A program made the translations under genes and the position numbers. Under the pieces are notes generated by a model that did no database searches, was not told the DNA's origin, and saw nothing but the letters and a program-made list of their open reading frames with translations. From Harmothoe impar (Eukaryota > Annelida > Polychaeta > Phyllodocida > Polynoidae), in contig OX381708.1 in the NCBI GenBank assembly GCA_947462335.1, positions 40,241,377-40,305,376 of the forward strand: a DNA stretch of 64,000 nucleotides, given 5' to 3'. Below are positions 47,891 through 59,210 of this stretch, piece by piece. Numbering within the stretch: position 1 is the stretch's first letter; the number at the start of each line of letters is the position of its first letter.

Positions 47891-48789
47891 TAGATGATGT
47901 ACATGCAGACCCCGTGCAGCTTAAGTTTGTGACTTACTTTTTTGTAATATCGAGGTATACCCTGGATAATATTCCCTGTTACTGTCAGGCAAAGTCATGA
48001 GATCATGCGAAATGAACATTACTGCAGTAACAAGCAATATATGTCTTCATAAGACACACGAAGAGTTCCACTAAGAAACTGTCACACTGAAACTGTTTCA
48101 AATGGTAACTATTTGCGGGCACACTTGGATTTATTGAAGCAACGTGAATAAAACAAGGCCAAGACAGAAGACATATCTGTATCATGTTTTACACTGATTC
48201 GCTAAAAATGACACGTATTATTATCTACACAGTTTATAGTTTGTATTGTACATGGAGTGCCTAGGGACCGGCGTTTGTCATTACATGACACGCTACCATT
48301 TATAATGAGGGTTGTCAGCCCTATATTATACTGTAGTATTTTTTTGCAAATCGAAGTATTCAATAAAAGACACCTGACTTCAAAACTCAGACCTATTGTT
48401 ACTGCATACATCCTCGTCATCATAATAATATTTATTATTGGATTGCACTCAAATTAGAACAAATAACTACCTAAAAAAACTTCTAAAAACGAGGGACATC
48501 ATGTTGAATGAATACATAGGCATCTCACACCATAGCAACAAATAAACTGTGGTCATGACCAGTAATTTAATCTGGTGGGTCATCAGTAGTGGGAACACAG
48601 AAGACATCAGTGCATGGACGTTCATATTAAACCTGTATTTTAACCTTTGGCCTTATGTTTGATCGTTATTATAGACACCCCTTCAACGAGTGTTAGAAAT
48701 GTTATTTCCTTCTGATGGCGAACTAGAAATCTAGGCGTTGAAGCAGGCATAGAATGCGATACATTGAGAGAAGTATCTAAACATGAATA
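47891..48789. other. No gene seen
   Basis: AT-rich. Short overlapping frames on both strands are unrecognised. Confidence 0.4.
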
Positions 48790-49264
48790 GGGTAGATTCA
48801 CCCAAAGACGGACCCACACCCTAAGTCGGACACTTTTAGGCCTGTATTATCATAACAATGCATATATCTATGTATGTGCATGAATAGGAAAGTAAGATTC
48901 AAGTGTTTTTCTTGAAGATAAAAGTAGAACCAAGTATCCACACTTGTCATTTTAATATGTAATGATACTCTGAACTGGCACTGTTTTGCATTGAAGGGCT
49001 GGTGGGCAATCTCTAGATTTCTGTGGTACCACATTTCAGACATCATTGTTATCATGTTATATTATGAGGAGTATGGATGCATAAGCTGTGTATAAAAGAC
49101 ATAGGATATTAGGTATATATATTCAGGATTCTAAATTACAAAATACATAGAAATAACCACCAGAAGTAACTACATGAAACCCTTTAAAAAAGGTACTCTA
49201 ATTTCACCTAAAGTCGGACACTAATTTCCGATTGCTTTTCTTCATCCTACAGACAATGGAGCAA

Positions 49265-49364
49265 TCAGATCTATGACTATAATACTATATATATTAAATG
49301 TTACTTATCTTATCTGGCGTTCTACCATGAAAATATGAGAATGTGCTGATCCATTATTTTGTAA
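49265..49364. repeat. 100-bp direct repeat, left of copied segment
   Basis: From TCAGATCTATGACTATAA to CCATTATTTTGTAA. It differs from the copy at 50702-50801 at only one position. The source locus (53.86 kb) lacks it, so it belongs to the recipient site and was duplicated on insertion. Confidence 0.9.
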
Positions 49365-49595
49365 TCGGAAAAAGTCATTATGATGGACTTTGAGATGTGG
49401 GAAGAGAGTGGATGAAACAACAGAAACTCACTATTTGTCACAGGAGAGTAGATCATGTTTCTGACAGTACATTGTCAATGTACATCTGGAACCTATTAGA
49501 TAAAAGGTTTTCTTGTGGTTCCTCTCGAACTTGTCCAATACATTAGGCGTCAACTTTGACTGTAGATCTTTATAATACCAATCCTTTTGTATCTA

Positions 49596-49703
49596 CCCAG
49601 TGGGCACAAAATTCAGTTCAACGTTGAATCAATGCTGAATCAACATTGAATCAACATTGACAACCAGTTATCAATGTTGATACAATGTTGTGTGCCCACT
49701 GGG
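49596..49703. mobile_element. 108-bp foldback MITE, TSD TA
   Basis: CCCAGTGGGCACAAAATTCA at one end and TGTGCCCACTGGG at the other. TA flanks both sides. The orthologous position in the other segment copy (54088-54089) is an uninterrupted single TA, so the insertion and its 2-bp duplication are directly demonstrated. Confidence 0.95.
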
Positions 49704-49998
49704 TAGTCAGCCTATGTCAATTGTAATACTTTGTATGATTATGACTTGCTTTGCGTGCTGAGGCATAGCATAATTATCTTTATTTACACATAATATAACG
49801 ATACATTTATTTCGCAGTGTATTAATTTGGAATGGCAATAAATAATAACCTGCTTTAAGAGTAAGATATAATATGTTAATTGCAGAACAGCAAAAAAGAA
49901 AACGGAGTCTCTGCTTTTTGTTTGCCTTCATGCACTGCTTTGCGTGCTGCTTGCTGTATGTTGGCCTCCCTGAGCGGAGAGTTCCCTAGGTGGCACTG

Positions 49999-50106
49999 CC
50001 CAGTGGGCACAAAACATTGAATCAACATTGATAAATGGTTGTCAATGTTGATTCAATGTTGATTTAACATTGTTTCAACATAGAACTGAATTTTATGCCC
50101 ACTGGG
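49999..50106. mobile_element. 108-bp foldback MITE, TSD TG
   Basis: CCCAGTGGGCACAAAACATT at one end and TTTTATGCCCACTGGG at the other, flanked by TG on both sides. The empty site in the other copy (about 54382-54383) is TC, one substitution from TG. Same length and family as 31510-31617 and 49596-49703. Confidence 0.92.
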
Positions 50107-50701
50107 TGATAGTCCTACCATCAAATATGGAAATACCTTCCATGGAAGTTATGAACAATAAACTATCTATTAACCTTTCAGAGATAAATAGTAAACTCGA
50201 GAGGACAAATTGTACTTATCAGAGGGGGCCAGTATAGATACACGGACTATAGTATCATATATACGCAGGAAGAACAAACTAATGTTTAAAGGTTTAGACT
50301 GAAAGGGGGACATCTGTAAAAACAACTGACTGTCAGTAAATAATAAAAGGAAATTTCCTCCTGCGCATCTCAGTTATGTTTTGTGCTGTATGGCCTAATG
50401 CCTAAAACCTTTTGATTAACTGGATCATTTCTACAATATCCTTACCAATAATGATTACTTTATCTAATTTCAGGGGGGTAAAAATTCTCTATGAGGTTTA
50501 GGTTGCCATGTATATAACATTACAATGTCTCTCCGCCTTACCCATTAGGTAAAGAGCATTAACGCACTGATTTCTATGTTGGGGTATAACCTTTTAACTC
50601 ATGGCACATGCAATTAAATCCACATAATTAGTGATTATCCCTAGAACATCGGATTTACAAATTGTACCCTAGTAGATGGTCCAGCATCAGGCAAATTCTA
50701 T

Positions 50702-50801
50702 TCAGATCTATGACTATAAAACTATATATATTAAATGTTACTTATCTTATCTGGCGTTCTACCATGAAAATATGAGAATGTGCTGATCCATTATTTTGTA
50801 A
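50702..50801. repeat. 100-bp direct repeat, right of copied segment
   Basis: 99 of 100 positions match 49265-49364. It follows the end of the copied segment after three bases (TAT). Confidence 0.9.
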
Positions 50802-51214
50802 AGTGAAAAAATATACTTTTCTGGTATAAGTTAGGTTCAAGGTAGTTAAGCACATATTTCCTATGGAAATGTCTTATGTATCTTTAATGAGAATCGTACC
50901 CTAGGACTATTAGATCATGCCTGTCCAATTGATCAGGTGCTCTACCCTTGATTTCCATACAAAAACAAAAGAAAACTAAAGTGTCTGACTTCAGGTGAAA
51001 TCAGCCTTTCTAATTATCAGTTTTTGAATGATAATATTTAGGTGAAAAATACTTTAGAACCTTTATATTATACATAGGTCATGAAGTATGAACACTCCCC
51101 TATCCATACATATGACATAACAATTTGTAAGTGAATTAGGGCATTGTCTATACTCATTGGGAAAAGGGTTGCATCAGCAGTGACGACGAGCGTCCGAAAG
51201 TGGTGAATCTACCC

Positions 51215-51699
51215 TAATTGTATAATGAAGTCGTTTTATGTATAATCCTAGACAATGATCAGGTGGTGGCATATAAATCAATCAGGTGACTGCACTCAGA
51301 TAAAAATGGCATGTAAATGGAGGGTAGTCACCTGCCTTTTCCAGATGGAGATCTTCTATGGGTTAGACATGTAAATAGCTAAGTTATTGATGCGGGAAAT
51401 GGTGCCATGACTGGTACTGTGTTGGGAGATGATGAGTGCTTGAATATTCAGTCGGTTTGGTCTCACATTACAGAACCTAATATGAATAATATGTGAGAGA
51501 GAATAACGTGGTATCAGAACATGTCACCAGGAAGAGACGTTCATCAGATTAAATGCAGCAATTTGCAGCCACATTCTACAGTAGAACATAAAAGCAGCAG
51601 CCAGGTCTGGATTCAAAGTCCTCTGATTCTAATTTGCTCTGAATTTGACATTGAGATATATTCTTGTCGTTCTTTTTGGCACAAGAAATTGTCACTACT
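51215..51699. other. No gene seen
   Basis: The plus-strand 69-codon frame at 51521-51730 is unrecognised. The minisatellite begins at its end. Confidence 0.4.
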
Positions 51700-52340
51700 A
51701 TGTGAAGTAGTATCAGGAAAGATGCGTTAGCAAGAGGCACTGTTCCCTACTATATGTGAGTAGTATGAGGAAAGGTGAATTGACAGGAGGCACTACTCAC
51801 TACTGTAATTATAAGTAGTAAAGGGAAATGTGAGTTAACAGGAGGCACTACTCGCTACTGCATGTGAATGTAAGTATCATGTAAGAAGTATAGGGAAAAG
51901 TGAGTAAGCAGGAGGCACTGTTCCCTACTATATGTAAGTAGTGCAAGGAAAGATGAGTAAGCAGGAGGCACTATTCATTACCATAAAGTGTGTAAGCAGT
52001 ATAGGGAAAGCTGAGTCAACAGGAGGCACTATTTACCATATGTGAGTAGTATGTAAACAGTATGGAAATGTGAGTTAGCGGGAGGCACTATTCATTACCA
52101 TAAAGTGTATAAGCAGTATAGGGTAAGCTGAGTCAACAGGAGGCACTATTTACCATATGTAAGTAGTATGTAAAGAGTATGGAGAGGTGAGTTAGCGGGA
52201 GGTACTTTTCCCTACGAATCTAGGGTAGGTAGTATAGGCAGATGTGGGATAACATTTGGCACTATTCCCCACCATATACTAATAGTATAGGAAAATGTAA
52301 GTTAGCAGATTATATCTTATTATTATGTAGTAGTTATAGG
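51700..52340. repeat. ~58-bp minisatellite, about 11 diverged units
   Basis: Each unit has GTGAGTTARCAGGAGGCACT, then ATTCCCTACTATATGTAAGT and AGTATAGGGAAA. The core GGAGGCACT recurs every 52-70 bp from 51731 to about 52253. A two-unit block (about 118 bp, containing CATTACCATAAAGTGTGTAA) at 51962 is repeated at 52080, so higher-order amplification has begun. Non-coding. Confidence 0.85.
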
Positions 52341-52644
52341 ACGAGTACCAATCATGTACGCGAAATAGGCTCCCTTCACTGAATACCCCTACAGGCTTGG
52401 TACAAGGCTTATAACTACCTTATACCACTAGCTGTATGCAGTATACAAGAGGTGTGAAATTCGTTGTTCTCTGTGCCCGCTGTGGTATAAATGAGTATAT
52501 AATATATATATATATATATACAAATGTCAGGTGACGTCATGGCTTGATGTGACATTGGTGTCCTTTGAGGTCATATTTCGTCTTGACACTAATGTATAAG
52601 GCCAGTCCACATATTACCCTTTTCTAAAGGGATCAATGTCTTAG
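52341..52644. other. No gene seen; short (TA)n
   Basis: A run of about ten TA units lies at 52500-52520. Otherwise nothing. Confidence 0.45.
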
Positions 52645-54060
52645 CAAAATGACAAAGTGGCACAGCAAAACAAGTCAGTATGACCTGATGTAATTCGATT
52701 TAAACAGTAGAAACTCTATCTTTTTCATTTCCCCTTATTTTCTTCTCCCTTGTCATTTATAGCCATAGATGTAATAGCTATCAATATTACGAGCATTACG
52801 AGCATATTATGCGTCTGTAACCCACTAAATTCATAATCATTTTTCTATTCCAACATGTAGTTGCATATTATACACATAGATTATTATGGTTACCTGTAGA
52901 TTTTGCTTCTCCCAAATGGGAACATACACCCTCTGCATAATGGTTCATTCAACTATTCCCCACACACCAACATCCAAACAGAGACACAACCAATCCCATG
53001 TCCAATCACTCAGGCCTTCTTTCATCAACCAAACAACTGTCTCCTATCATTCCCTTTAATTTCCCTCTTTTCAAAATTTCATATCATTTGCAGAACTCTT
53101 TTCGGTGTAATCTAAGAGAGGAAATAACACTGTTCCGATCACGGGAAGAGGTTAGAAGGGCCAGCTCCATTTTTAACCCACGAGGAACAGGAAATCACCT
53201 TAGGCGGAAGTTGATCTTGTTCTGACCTCCAGACCGAGCCTGACGTCTGAATTCGACTATGCATGCACGGCCGGTTGACCCTGTCAGCGACCCGGAAGTG
53301 GGAGTCAGTACAGTCCATATTGATTGCTCTCCCTATCCACTAGAATGGAATTTTACTGATGGAGTCATCCAATCTCTGTCTCTCCTTGCTTGTTAGTACA
53401 AGACAACAAGTTGAAATGAATTCTCAGGAACAGAACCACATTCACGACAGTTTGTGGTTTTACAAGCTGCTCTCGATGTTGTGCAACCAAGATGATTACA
53501 TAATTAAATGCAATCTGTGTACCATTACAATTCCTTACCAATTATACTAATGGTCATTTGAAAACACAACGCTGAGAAGTATTTTATTCTTGTACTAATG
53601 AAGGAAACTGTACTGGTAAAGCAACAGTTTTACTTTTTACTGTTGTTGCCATTATCAACTCATCAACTAGAAAACCTCATCTGTCGAACACTCTTCAAAA
53701 GTACACCAGATATGACAGCTGTAATAAGTACTAATCCTCAATTTCGTCCTTATTGCAGGTTTTAAAAGTTGTGTCAGACTAAGTTAACAACGAAAATAAA
53801 CCATTAGAATTATTACCAAAAATAGGATGGCTCTGTAACACTGTCCACATCCCTCATAAGGAAAAAAGTCATTATGATAGACTTTGAGATGTGGGAAGAG
53901 AGTGGATGAAACAACAGAAACTCATTATTTGCCACAGGAGAGTAGATCATGTTTCTGACAGTACATTGTCAATGTACATCTGGAACCTATTAGATAAAAG
54001 GTTTTCTTGTGGTTCCTCGCGAATTTGTCCAATACATTAGGCGTCAACTTTGACTGTAGA
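52645..54060. repeat. Paralogous segment A, copy 2
   Basis: Colinear with 29545-31120 at about 70-75% identity. Its 3' part (from 53860) is also the left part of the recently copied 1.14-kb segment. The 53359-53550 plus frame is unrecognised. Confidence 0.65.
53218..53360. promoter_or_regulatory. Conserved promoter-like core with ETS-type site, copy 2
   Basis: ACCTCCAGACCGAGCCTGAC, ATGCATGC, TTGACCCTGTCAG, CCCGGAAGTGGGAGTCAGT and TAGAATGGAATTTT match 30330-30470 in order. The ETS core GGAAGTG is intact in both copies. Function is inferred only from conservation. Confidence 0.35.
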
Positions 54061-55000
54061 TCTTTATAATACCAATCCTTTTGTATCTAGTCAGCCTATG
54101 TCAATTGTAATACTATGTATGATTATGACTTGCTTTGCGTGATGAGGCATATCATAATCATCTTTATTTACACATAATATAATAACGATGATTTTATTTC
54201 GCAATAAATAAATTTCGAATGGCAATAAATAATAACATGCTTCAAGAATAAGATATATGTTAATTGCAGAACAGCAAACAAGGAAACTGAGTCTCTGCAT
54301 TCTGTTTGCCTTCATGCACTGCTTTGCGTGCCGCTTGCTGTATGTTGGCCCCCCTGAGCGGAGAGTCCCTATAGGTGGCACTCATAGTCCTTCCATCAAA
54401 TATGGAAATAACTTCCATATCAGTTATGAACAATTAACTATCTATCTCATATCAAATTGTATACTTTGGATTAACCTTTCAGAGATAAATCGTAAACTCG
54501 AGAGGACAAATTGTACTTATCGGAGGGGGCCAGTATAGATACACGGACTATAGTATCATGTATACGCAGGAAGAACAATCTAATGTTTAAAGGTTTAGAC
54601 TCAAAGGGGGACATTGGTAAAAACAACTGATTGTCAGTAAATAATAAAAGGAAATTTCCTCCTGCGCATCTCATTTATGTTTTATGCTGTATGGCCGAAT
54701 GCCTAAAACCGTTTGATTAACTGGATCATTTCTACAATATCCTTACCAATAATGATTACTTTATCTAATTTCAGGGGGGTAAAAATTCTCTACGAGGTTT
54801 AGGTTGCCATGTATATAACATTACAATGTCTCTCCGCCTTACCCATTAGGTAAAGAGCATTAACGCACTGATTTCTATGTTGGGGTGTAACCTTTTAACT
54901 CACGGCACATGCAATTAAATCCACATAATTAGTGGATTATCCCTAGAACATCGGATTTACAAATTGTACCCTCATAGATGGTCCAGCATCAAGCAAATTC
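53860..55000. repeat. Source-like copy of the 1.1-kb duplicated segment
   Basis: The partner of 49367-50698 without MITEs and without flanking 100-bp repeats. Its left part is also recognisable in the old paralog at 30.95-31.10 kb, which shows that this locus is the older context and 49.37 kb the derived one. The plus and minus frames crossing it (54091-54381, 54257-54538) occur only by chance, and one is disrupted by the MITE in the other copy. Confidence 0.9.
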
Positions 55001-55784
55001 ATTTGCTTTTACGTAAAATAAACACCGTTTTCCAAAGGAGACATGGTATGAAATGGAAAAGCTTAGAAATAGTTTGTACAAAGTAAATGGGGGTTCAGTA
55101 TCTGAATGATGTTTATATTGGAGGTATAGTGCTTCATCAACCTCTGCCCAGCAAATTAGTGTACACGTGGGACTGTTTTTTGAACGTGCATATTGTGTGA
55201 CTACCTTCCTATGTAACTGATTGCCGCAACATGAAACTGAGCTCCATAGCACAAACATTGACACTGATTGACACAGATTGAAACACTGTGGCTGATATTA
55301 ACACATTATTTTGCCAGGTACCAAGGTACAAAAAGAGTGTATAGGTACTTGTTTTCATTTTTAGCAAATTGTTTTAACATTCGGAAGGTGTTTCATGTTT
55401 GCAATATCACATTTGCAGAAATTGGCATGGGGCATGAGAGCACACATAGCATACTGCATTCATTGCAGGTGTTTGTATGATATGTAGGCCTAGTGAATTT
55501 ATGTCCAGTTTATTTTAAACATTGACACAAAAGTTCACACAGGTAGCAGAAGATAAGCAAACCTTTATCCAAATAATATAAACCCGAGTACCGTTTTCTG
55601 TGGTCTAGACCTCTTATTGCTATACTTTAATCAAAAGGATATGGCATGCAATTCTGTATCTAATTAAACTTCATAGGATGAGGGGTGAATGGATTGGTTT
55701 TAACCCATTAAGAGGCTGTTCACAGGATTTTATTTTGTGATAATGATTTTTGATGCACTATAGAGCCACTGGATTTGCAATCTT
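55001..55784. other. No gene seen
   Basis: Frames at 54989-55264 (minus) and 55268-55480 (plus) are unrecognised. Confidence 0.4.
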
Positions 55785-56364
55785 CTATTTGGCTGGACTT
55801 TTATATACAGCGCCAGAAACAAAGGAGAGTATGCCCTGGCAGTATTTCTGGACATAACCAAAGCGTTCGATGTTGTCCATCATGGTCGACTTCTTATGAA
55901 ATTCAAAAAGCTTGGATTGACTGACTCTGCTCTTAGACTTGTATGTAGCTACCTGGATGAAAGAGAATGCTGCACACTGGCAAACAACCATCGTTCAAGT
56001 ACTTGTAATGTGTTCTATGGGGTACCACAAGGAAGTATCCCGGGACCCCTCCTGTTTTTACTATACGTAAACGACCTACCAAATGTAGCCGTTAATGGTC
56101 AAGTAATTCTCTATGCTGATGACTTAGTGATAGTATCAAAAAGCCCTGACTCTTATACAAGCCAACCTAGACTCCATAAATGAGTGGTGCAAATTAAATC
56201 GACTAACCCCAAATCTGAAGAAATCTAAAGGGATGTGGTTTGCCCCTGATATCAAGCTGGGGAGGTCCACTGGCCTGCAAGTAAAACTGGATAATGAACT
56301 GATGCACAATACAAACCAGTTCAAGTACTTGGGGGTATGGTTAGACAGTGCAAGTAATTATTAA
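55785..56364 (+). pseudogene. LINE reverse transcriptase, truncated and frameshifted
   Basis: Plus-strand RT core of a non-LTR retrotransposon (Jockey/CR1-like group). Visible motifs in order: FLDITKAFD (about 55845-55871), GVPQGSIPGPLLFLLYVNDL (about 56020-56080) and catalytic YADD (56112-56123). A frameshift near 56145-56165 moves the frame; it then continues through EWCKLNRLTPNLKKSK and QFKYLGVWLD, the conserved post-catalytic segment, to a stop at about 56364. No endonuclease domain precedes it, and the C-terminal thumb is missing. It is a 5'- and 3'-truncated dead copy. Confidence 0.92.
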
Positions 56365-56720
56365 ATCTCACAAATCTATAGCTCCTCATACTGTGATTAT
56401 ACAAATTAACTCAATCATGGATCCTAAATCTCTCAGTGGACTGCTGCTCAAATCAAATCAAATCAAATATAATCAAATTTTATGTCGTAGATCATCAAAC
56501 CGTGCAAGAACTTTAATGACATGTTTTGAAATATTTGGACAGTTCTCTCTGTCATATATGGACTACAATTGAAAGTACATAACACTGGACCCTTTTAAAT
56601 TGTGATACTCGTATCAAATTACACAAAAATGTTTGTCTCTGTTCGCTCTGACTCCGTTAGAAGATCGTATCAATGGATATGTAATGTTGTCAATAAACAT
56701 ATTTAATTTTTTTTAAATCA
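56365..56720 (+). mobile_element. Likely 3' tail of the LINE fragment
   Basis: Includes a short CAAAT microsatellite near 56450 and ends with AATAAACATATTTAATTTTT and TTTTAAATC, the ending shared with 37695-37730. No open frame. Confidence 0.45.
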
Positions 56721-57744
56721 GTCTGAGAACAGACAATGTGTGTTTGAAAATGTGTCAGAGTGTGCCAAAAGTGAAACTATGTGACACTGCATCTATTTCT
56801 ATTAAGATTCATAAGGTATAAAGTGCAAGTGATATCCTTTTAATTAATCATCAGTAAGAGGCCTAAACCATAGACACCAGTCCGGAGGTATTTCTATTTG
56901 AATAAATGACTGGCTACCCTCCACTACATGTGTGAACTACTGTGTTGGTCTACCAATGGTCTATATGGACCAGGTACGAAACTCAGCCATATATCAAAAT
57001 TGTGGGAACCCCATTGAATGGAATAGGTCTGCACGAACTAGAAGTTCAAACAGCTATGTTGAGCTATGTAATTCTATTCCTCTTGAAATAAATATGGCAC
57101 ATTTTTCATATGTTGGCACACTAGCTGTCGTAAAGCTATAACAATGCAATACCTACATGTTTGGATCAGGCCATAATGCATTTTGTCAGAAACCATGAAT
57201 ATACTTTTCAGAAAACTGTCCGAATTGTGTGAATCTGTTTTATGGAACACAGTATCTTTGTGTTTTTGTCTGTTATATATTGTTAACTTGTGACACAATA
57301 TACACACTTCTCACGCCAGGGGGCTTACAAGATGACATAAACTGAATCTAATCTGCTGGGCGCACATTAAACATGGGGGAAAAACAATATAATATGTACA
57401 CAGATTTGTTTGACTCACTAAATATTGTATGAAATAAGCAAACAAACTATAATATTATCTGTTATGTCAGGAGCTCCCAAGTATACGCATTATATTGGAA
57501 ACCCTATTGTCAACACTACAATAGCTTGACACATTTGTAGACTCTAGTTGATAATAGTGTTTACTTGGTGGTATCACGCGATTCTATTTATACTGTTTCA
57601 CTCTTGTTTTCCCACAATTCTACACCTGATGCACCCATATGAAGCTAGCATAGAGGAATCGTAAATGTTATCGCATTCAGAGGCGAAGAAAGCAATTTTC
57701 ATTAGGTGTGGGAGGGTGCAAGGGTCTCGGTTTGGGGAGGGCTG
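56721..57744. other. No gene seen
   Basis: AT-rich. Frames at 56932-57141 and 57074-57307 are unrecognised. Confidence 0.4.
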
Positions 57745-57835
57745 TTAGGCTAGATAGTCTCAAAACTGCGAGATAGTCTCAAAGTCTTAACAGATAGCCT
57801 CAACATTTTGAGACTATCTGTCATCCCTCAGGCTA
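57745..57835. repeat. GATAGTCTCAA direct and inverted repeat
   Basis: AGATAGTCTCAAAA at 57752-57765 recurs at 57771-57784 and about 57793, then appears inverted as TTTTGAGACTATCT at 57806-57819, forming a hairpin. Related sequence lies at 6108-6170. Confidence 0.65.
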
Positions 57836-58389
57836 GATCCTTAAAATACTGTGTACAGCTGATATAGTTTTGTGACAATCTCGCTGGATGAAAGTCAATA
57901 TTCCCCCAATATTTAAAAGAGATTCAAGCCTGCTAGAAGATTTACTGATCGTTCCTTACATACTATAGAATCCATAGAGTAAATAAGAAATGGGAGTACC
58001 TATGCTTGTTTCTGTGCTGTAATAGCAAATACAAGGGCTTCCATATTTCCCTCACTTATAGGAAAGTATCAATTGTCCTTATATCATCAGACTGAAAACT
58101 AAATTTAAGCTATTGTGATATATATACCAAATGAACAAGAAAACACTATCATTGATGTCTATTGGCAATAGTTTCCAAGCTTAAATATGGGGATAATGGT
58201 GCTATAATACGTCCTAAACTTCTACTTTGGCAAACCTGTTTTGTATGTAGTATGTACATATGAAATTCATATTCCGGTCTCCTATAGTTTGGATATGTTG
58301 TAACCCATGGACAGAGCTTGGCAATAAGTGAAAATGTCTATGCAACATAACTTTACCATAACACCCACATCAAGTACTCAATCCTCTGT
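57836..58389. other. No gene seen
   Basis: AT-rich, no repeat or coding signal. Confidence 0.4.
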
Positions 58390-58650
58390 GGCCTTTTAGG
58401 CTGGGGGATTGGAACCTGTGTGGGTTCAAATCCTGGAGAGTTGGAGGTTTTAGACTAGATATCGCTCAAGATTGACTCATTATGGAGCCAATGTGAGAGG
58501 AATTTCAGGAATAAGGTAGTTGTCAAGGTTCCACCAGGGGCCAGGTCATTGAATAGTGGGTTTATCCTTTAAACCTTTCGGCGACAAAGTTGAGAGAGTA
58601 TCAAACCCATAGTGTGCTCTGTGTAAATAATAAAGTATTGTACTGCTGTT
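58390..58650 (+). repeat. Possible SINE
   Basis: A B-box-like TGGGTTCAAATCCTGG lies at about 58430-58445 and the unit ends in a GTAAATAATAAAGTATTG tail near 58625-58640. A convincing A box is lacking, so a tRNA origin is not shown. Confidence 0.3.
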
Positions 58651-58868
58651 ACATGAAATAGACATCATCCAACATCAGTCCAGCGCCCCCCCCCCGCCAA
58701 TTCCTCTACAACTGACATTTAGCCACTCTTCAGCATCATACGAGTTGATGAACGAAAATCATGAACAAATACGCATGCAGATCAGAAAACCTGTGCAATA
58801 AGTGTGAATGTATGCAGCTCTCCAGTATCACAAACAATTTCTGGGACATTAAGGGTGGGTTTGTCGGT
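58651..58868. other. No gene seen; C10 run
   Basis: A C10 run at 58686-58695. If the minus-strand exon next door is real, this would be its 3' UTR, but I see no minus-strand AATAAA close by. Confidence 0.35.
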
Positions 58869-59182
58869 TTATAATACATCATATCGAACATCCAGCGTTA
58901 TGAAGGATATAAGTGTGCTTAGGTCGGGGTTGTAAGACATGTCTGTAACTCCTAGGTGACAATCGGTTTCACTGAGTGTTCCCCCATTGACGCCCAACGC
59001 CCCAGGACCAGTAAGCAATTTGCAGAGTGCTGATTTGTAGGGCGTCAGGTCAGTGTCAGGACAGGTGGCCCCAGGATATTGGGCACCAAGACAGGTGATC
59101 TCCTCAAATGTTTTCAGTTTACCTAACAAATCTGAGCTTGGCATCTCTGCTTCTATAGTCAGTGCATCGTAGATATCATAAT
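58869..59182 (-). CDS. Candidate terminal exon, minus strand, unknown product
   Basis: On the minus strand the frame is open from an acceptor-like CCCTCACAG (59183-59191) to a stop at 58869, about 104 codons. An in-frame stop lies just upstream of the acceptor. The peptide starts YDIYDALTIEAEM and has four cysteines (TCLG, TCPDTDLTPY, ALCKLL, TDCHLG) and a GPGALGVNGG turn. It has no transmembrane segment. Composition is the most protein-like in the window. If spliced, the rest of the gene lies at higher coordinates, past the 42-bp array and the satellites. The first ATG at 59144 would allow a 91-codon alternative. No family is recognised. Confidence 0.4.
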
Positions 59183-59210
59183 CTGTGAGGGTCCTTACTT
59201 AGATGATGAA

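Larger units (their letters stand above)
49367..50698. repeat. Recent copy of 53860-55000
   Basis: Nearly identical (about 95% by eye) to 53860-55000 from GGAAAAAGTCATTATGAT to GCAAATTC. Differences are two 108-bp MITE insertions present only here, a ~26-bp stretch (TCTCATATCAAATTGTATAC and on) present only at 54.45 kb, and scattered substitutions. Both are in the same orientation, about 4.4 kb apart. No gene is carried. Confidence 0.92.
48790..51214. mobile_element. Nested TA-flanked inverted-repeat element, 2.4 kb
   Basis: The outer ends GGGTAGATTCACC (48790) and GGTGAATCTACCC (ending 51214) are inverted, and similarity runs on to GACGGAC and GTCCG. TA flanks both sides (48788-48789 and 51215-51216). 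A second, related inverted pair lies inside: ATTTCACCTAAAGTCGGACA near 49200 and TGTCTGACTTCAGGTGAAAT near 50983. Inside that sits a copied segment (49367-50698) between 100-bp direct repeats. Removing the segment and one direct repeat leaves about 0.99 kb. It is non-coding, so probably a non-autonomous Tc1/mariner-type element that has received later insertions. Confidence 0.65.
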
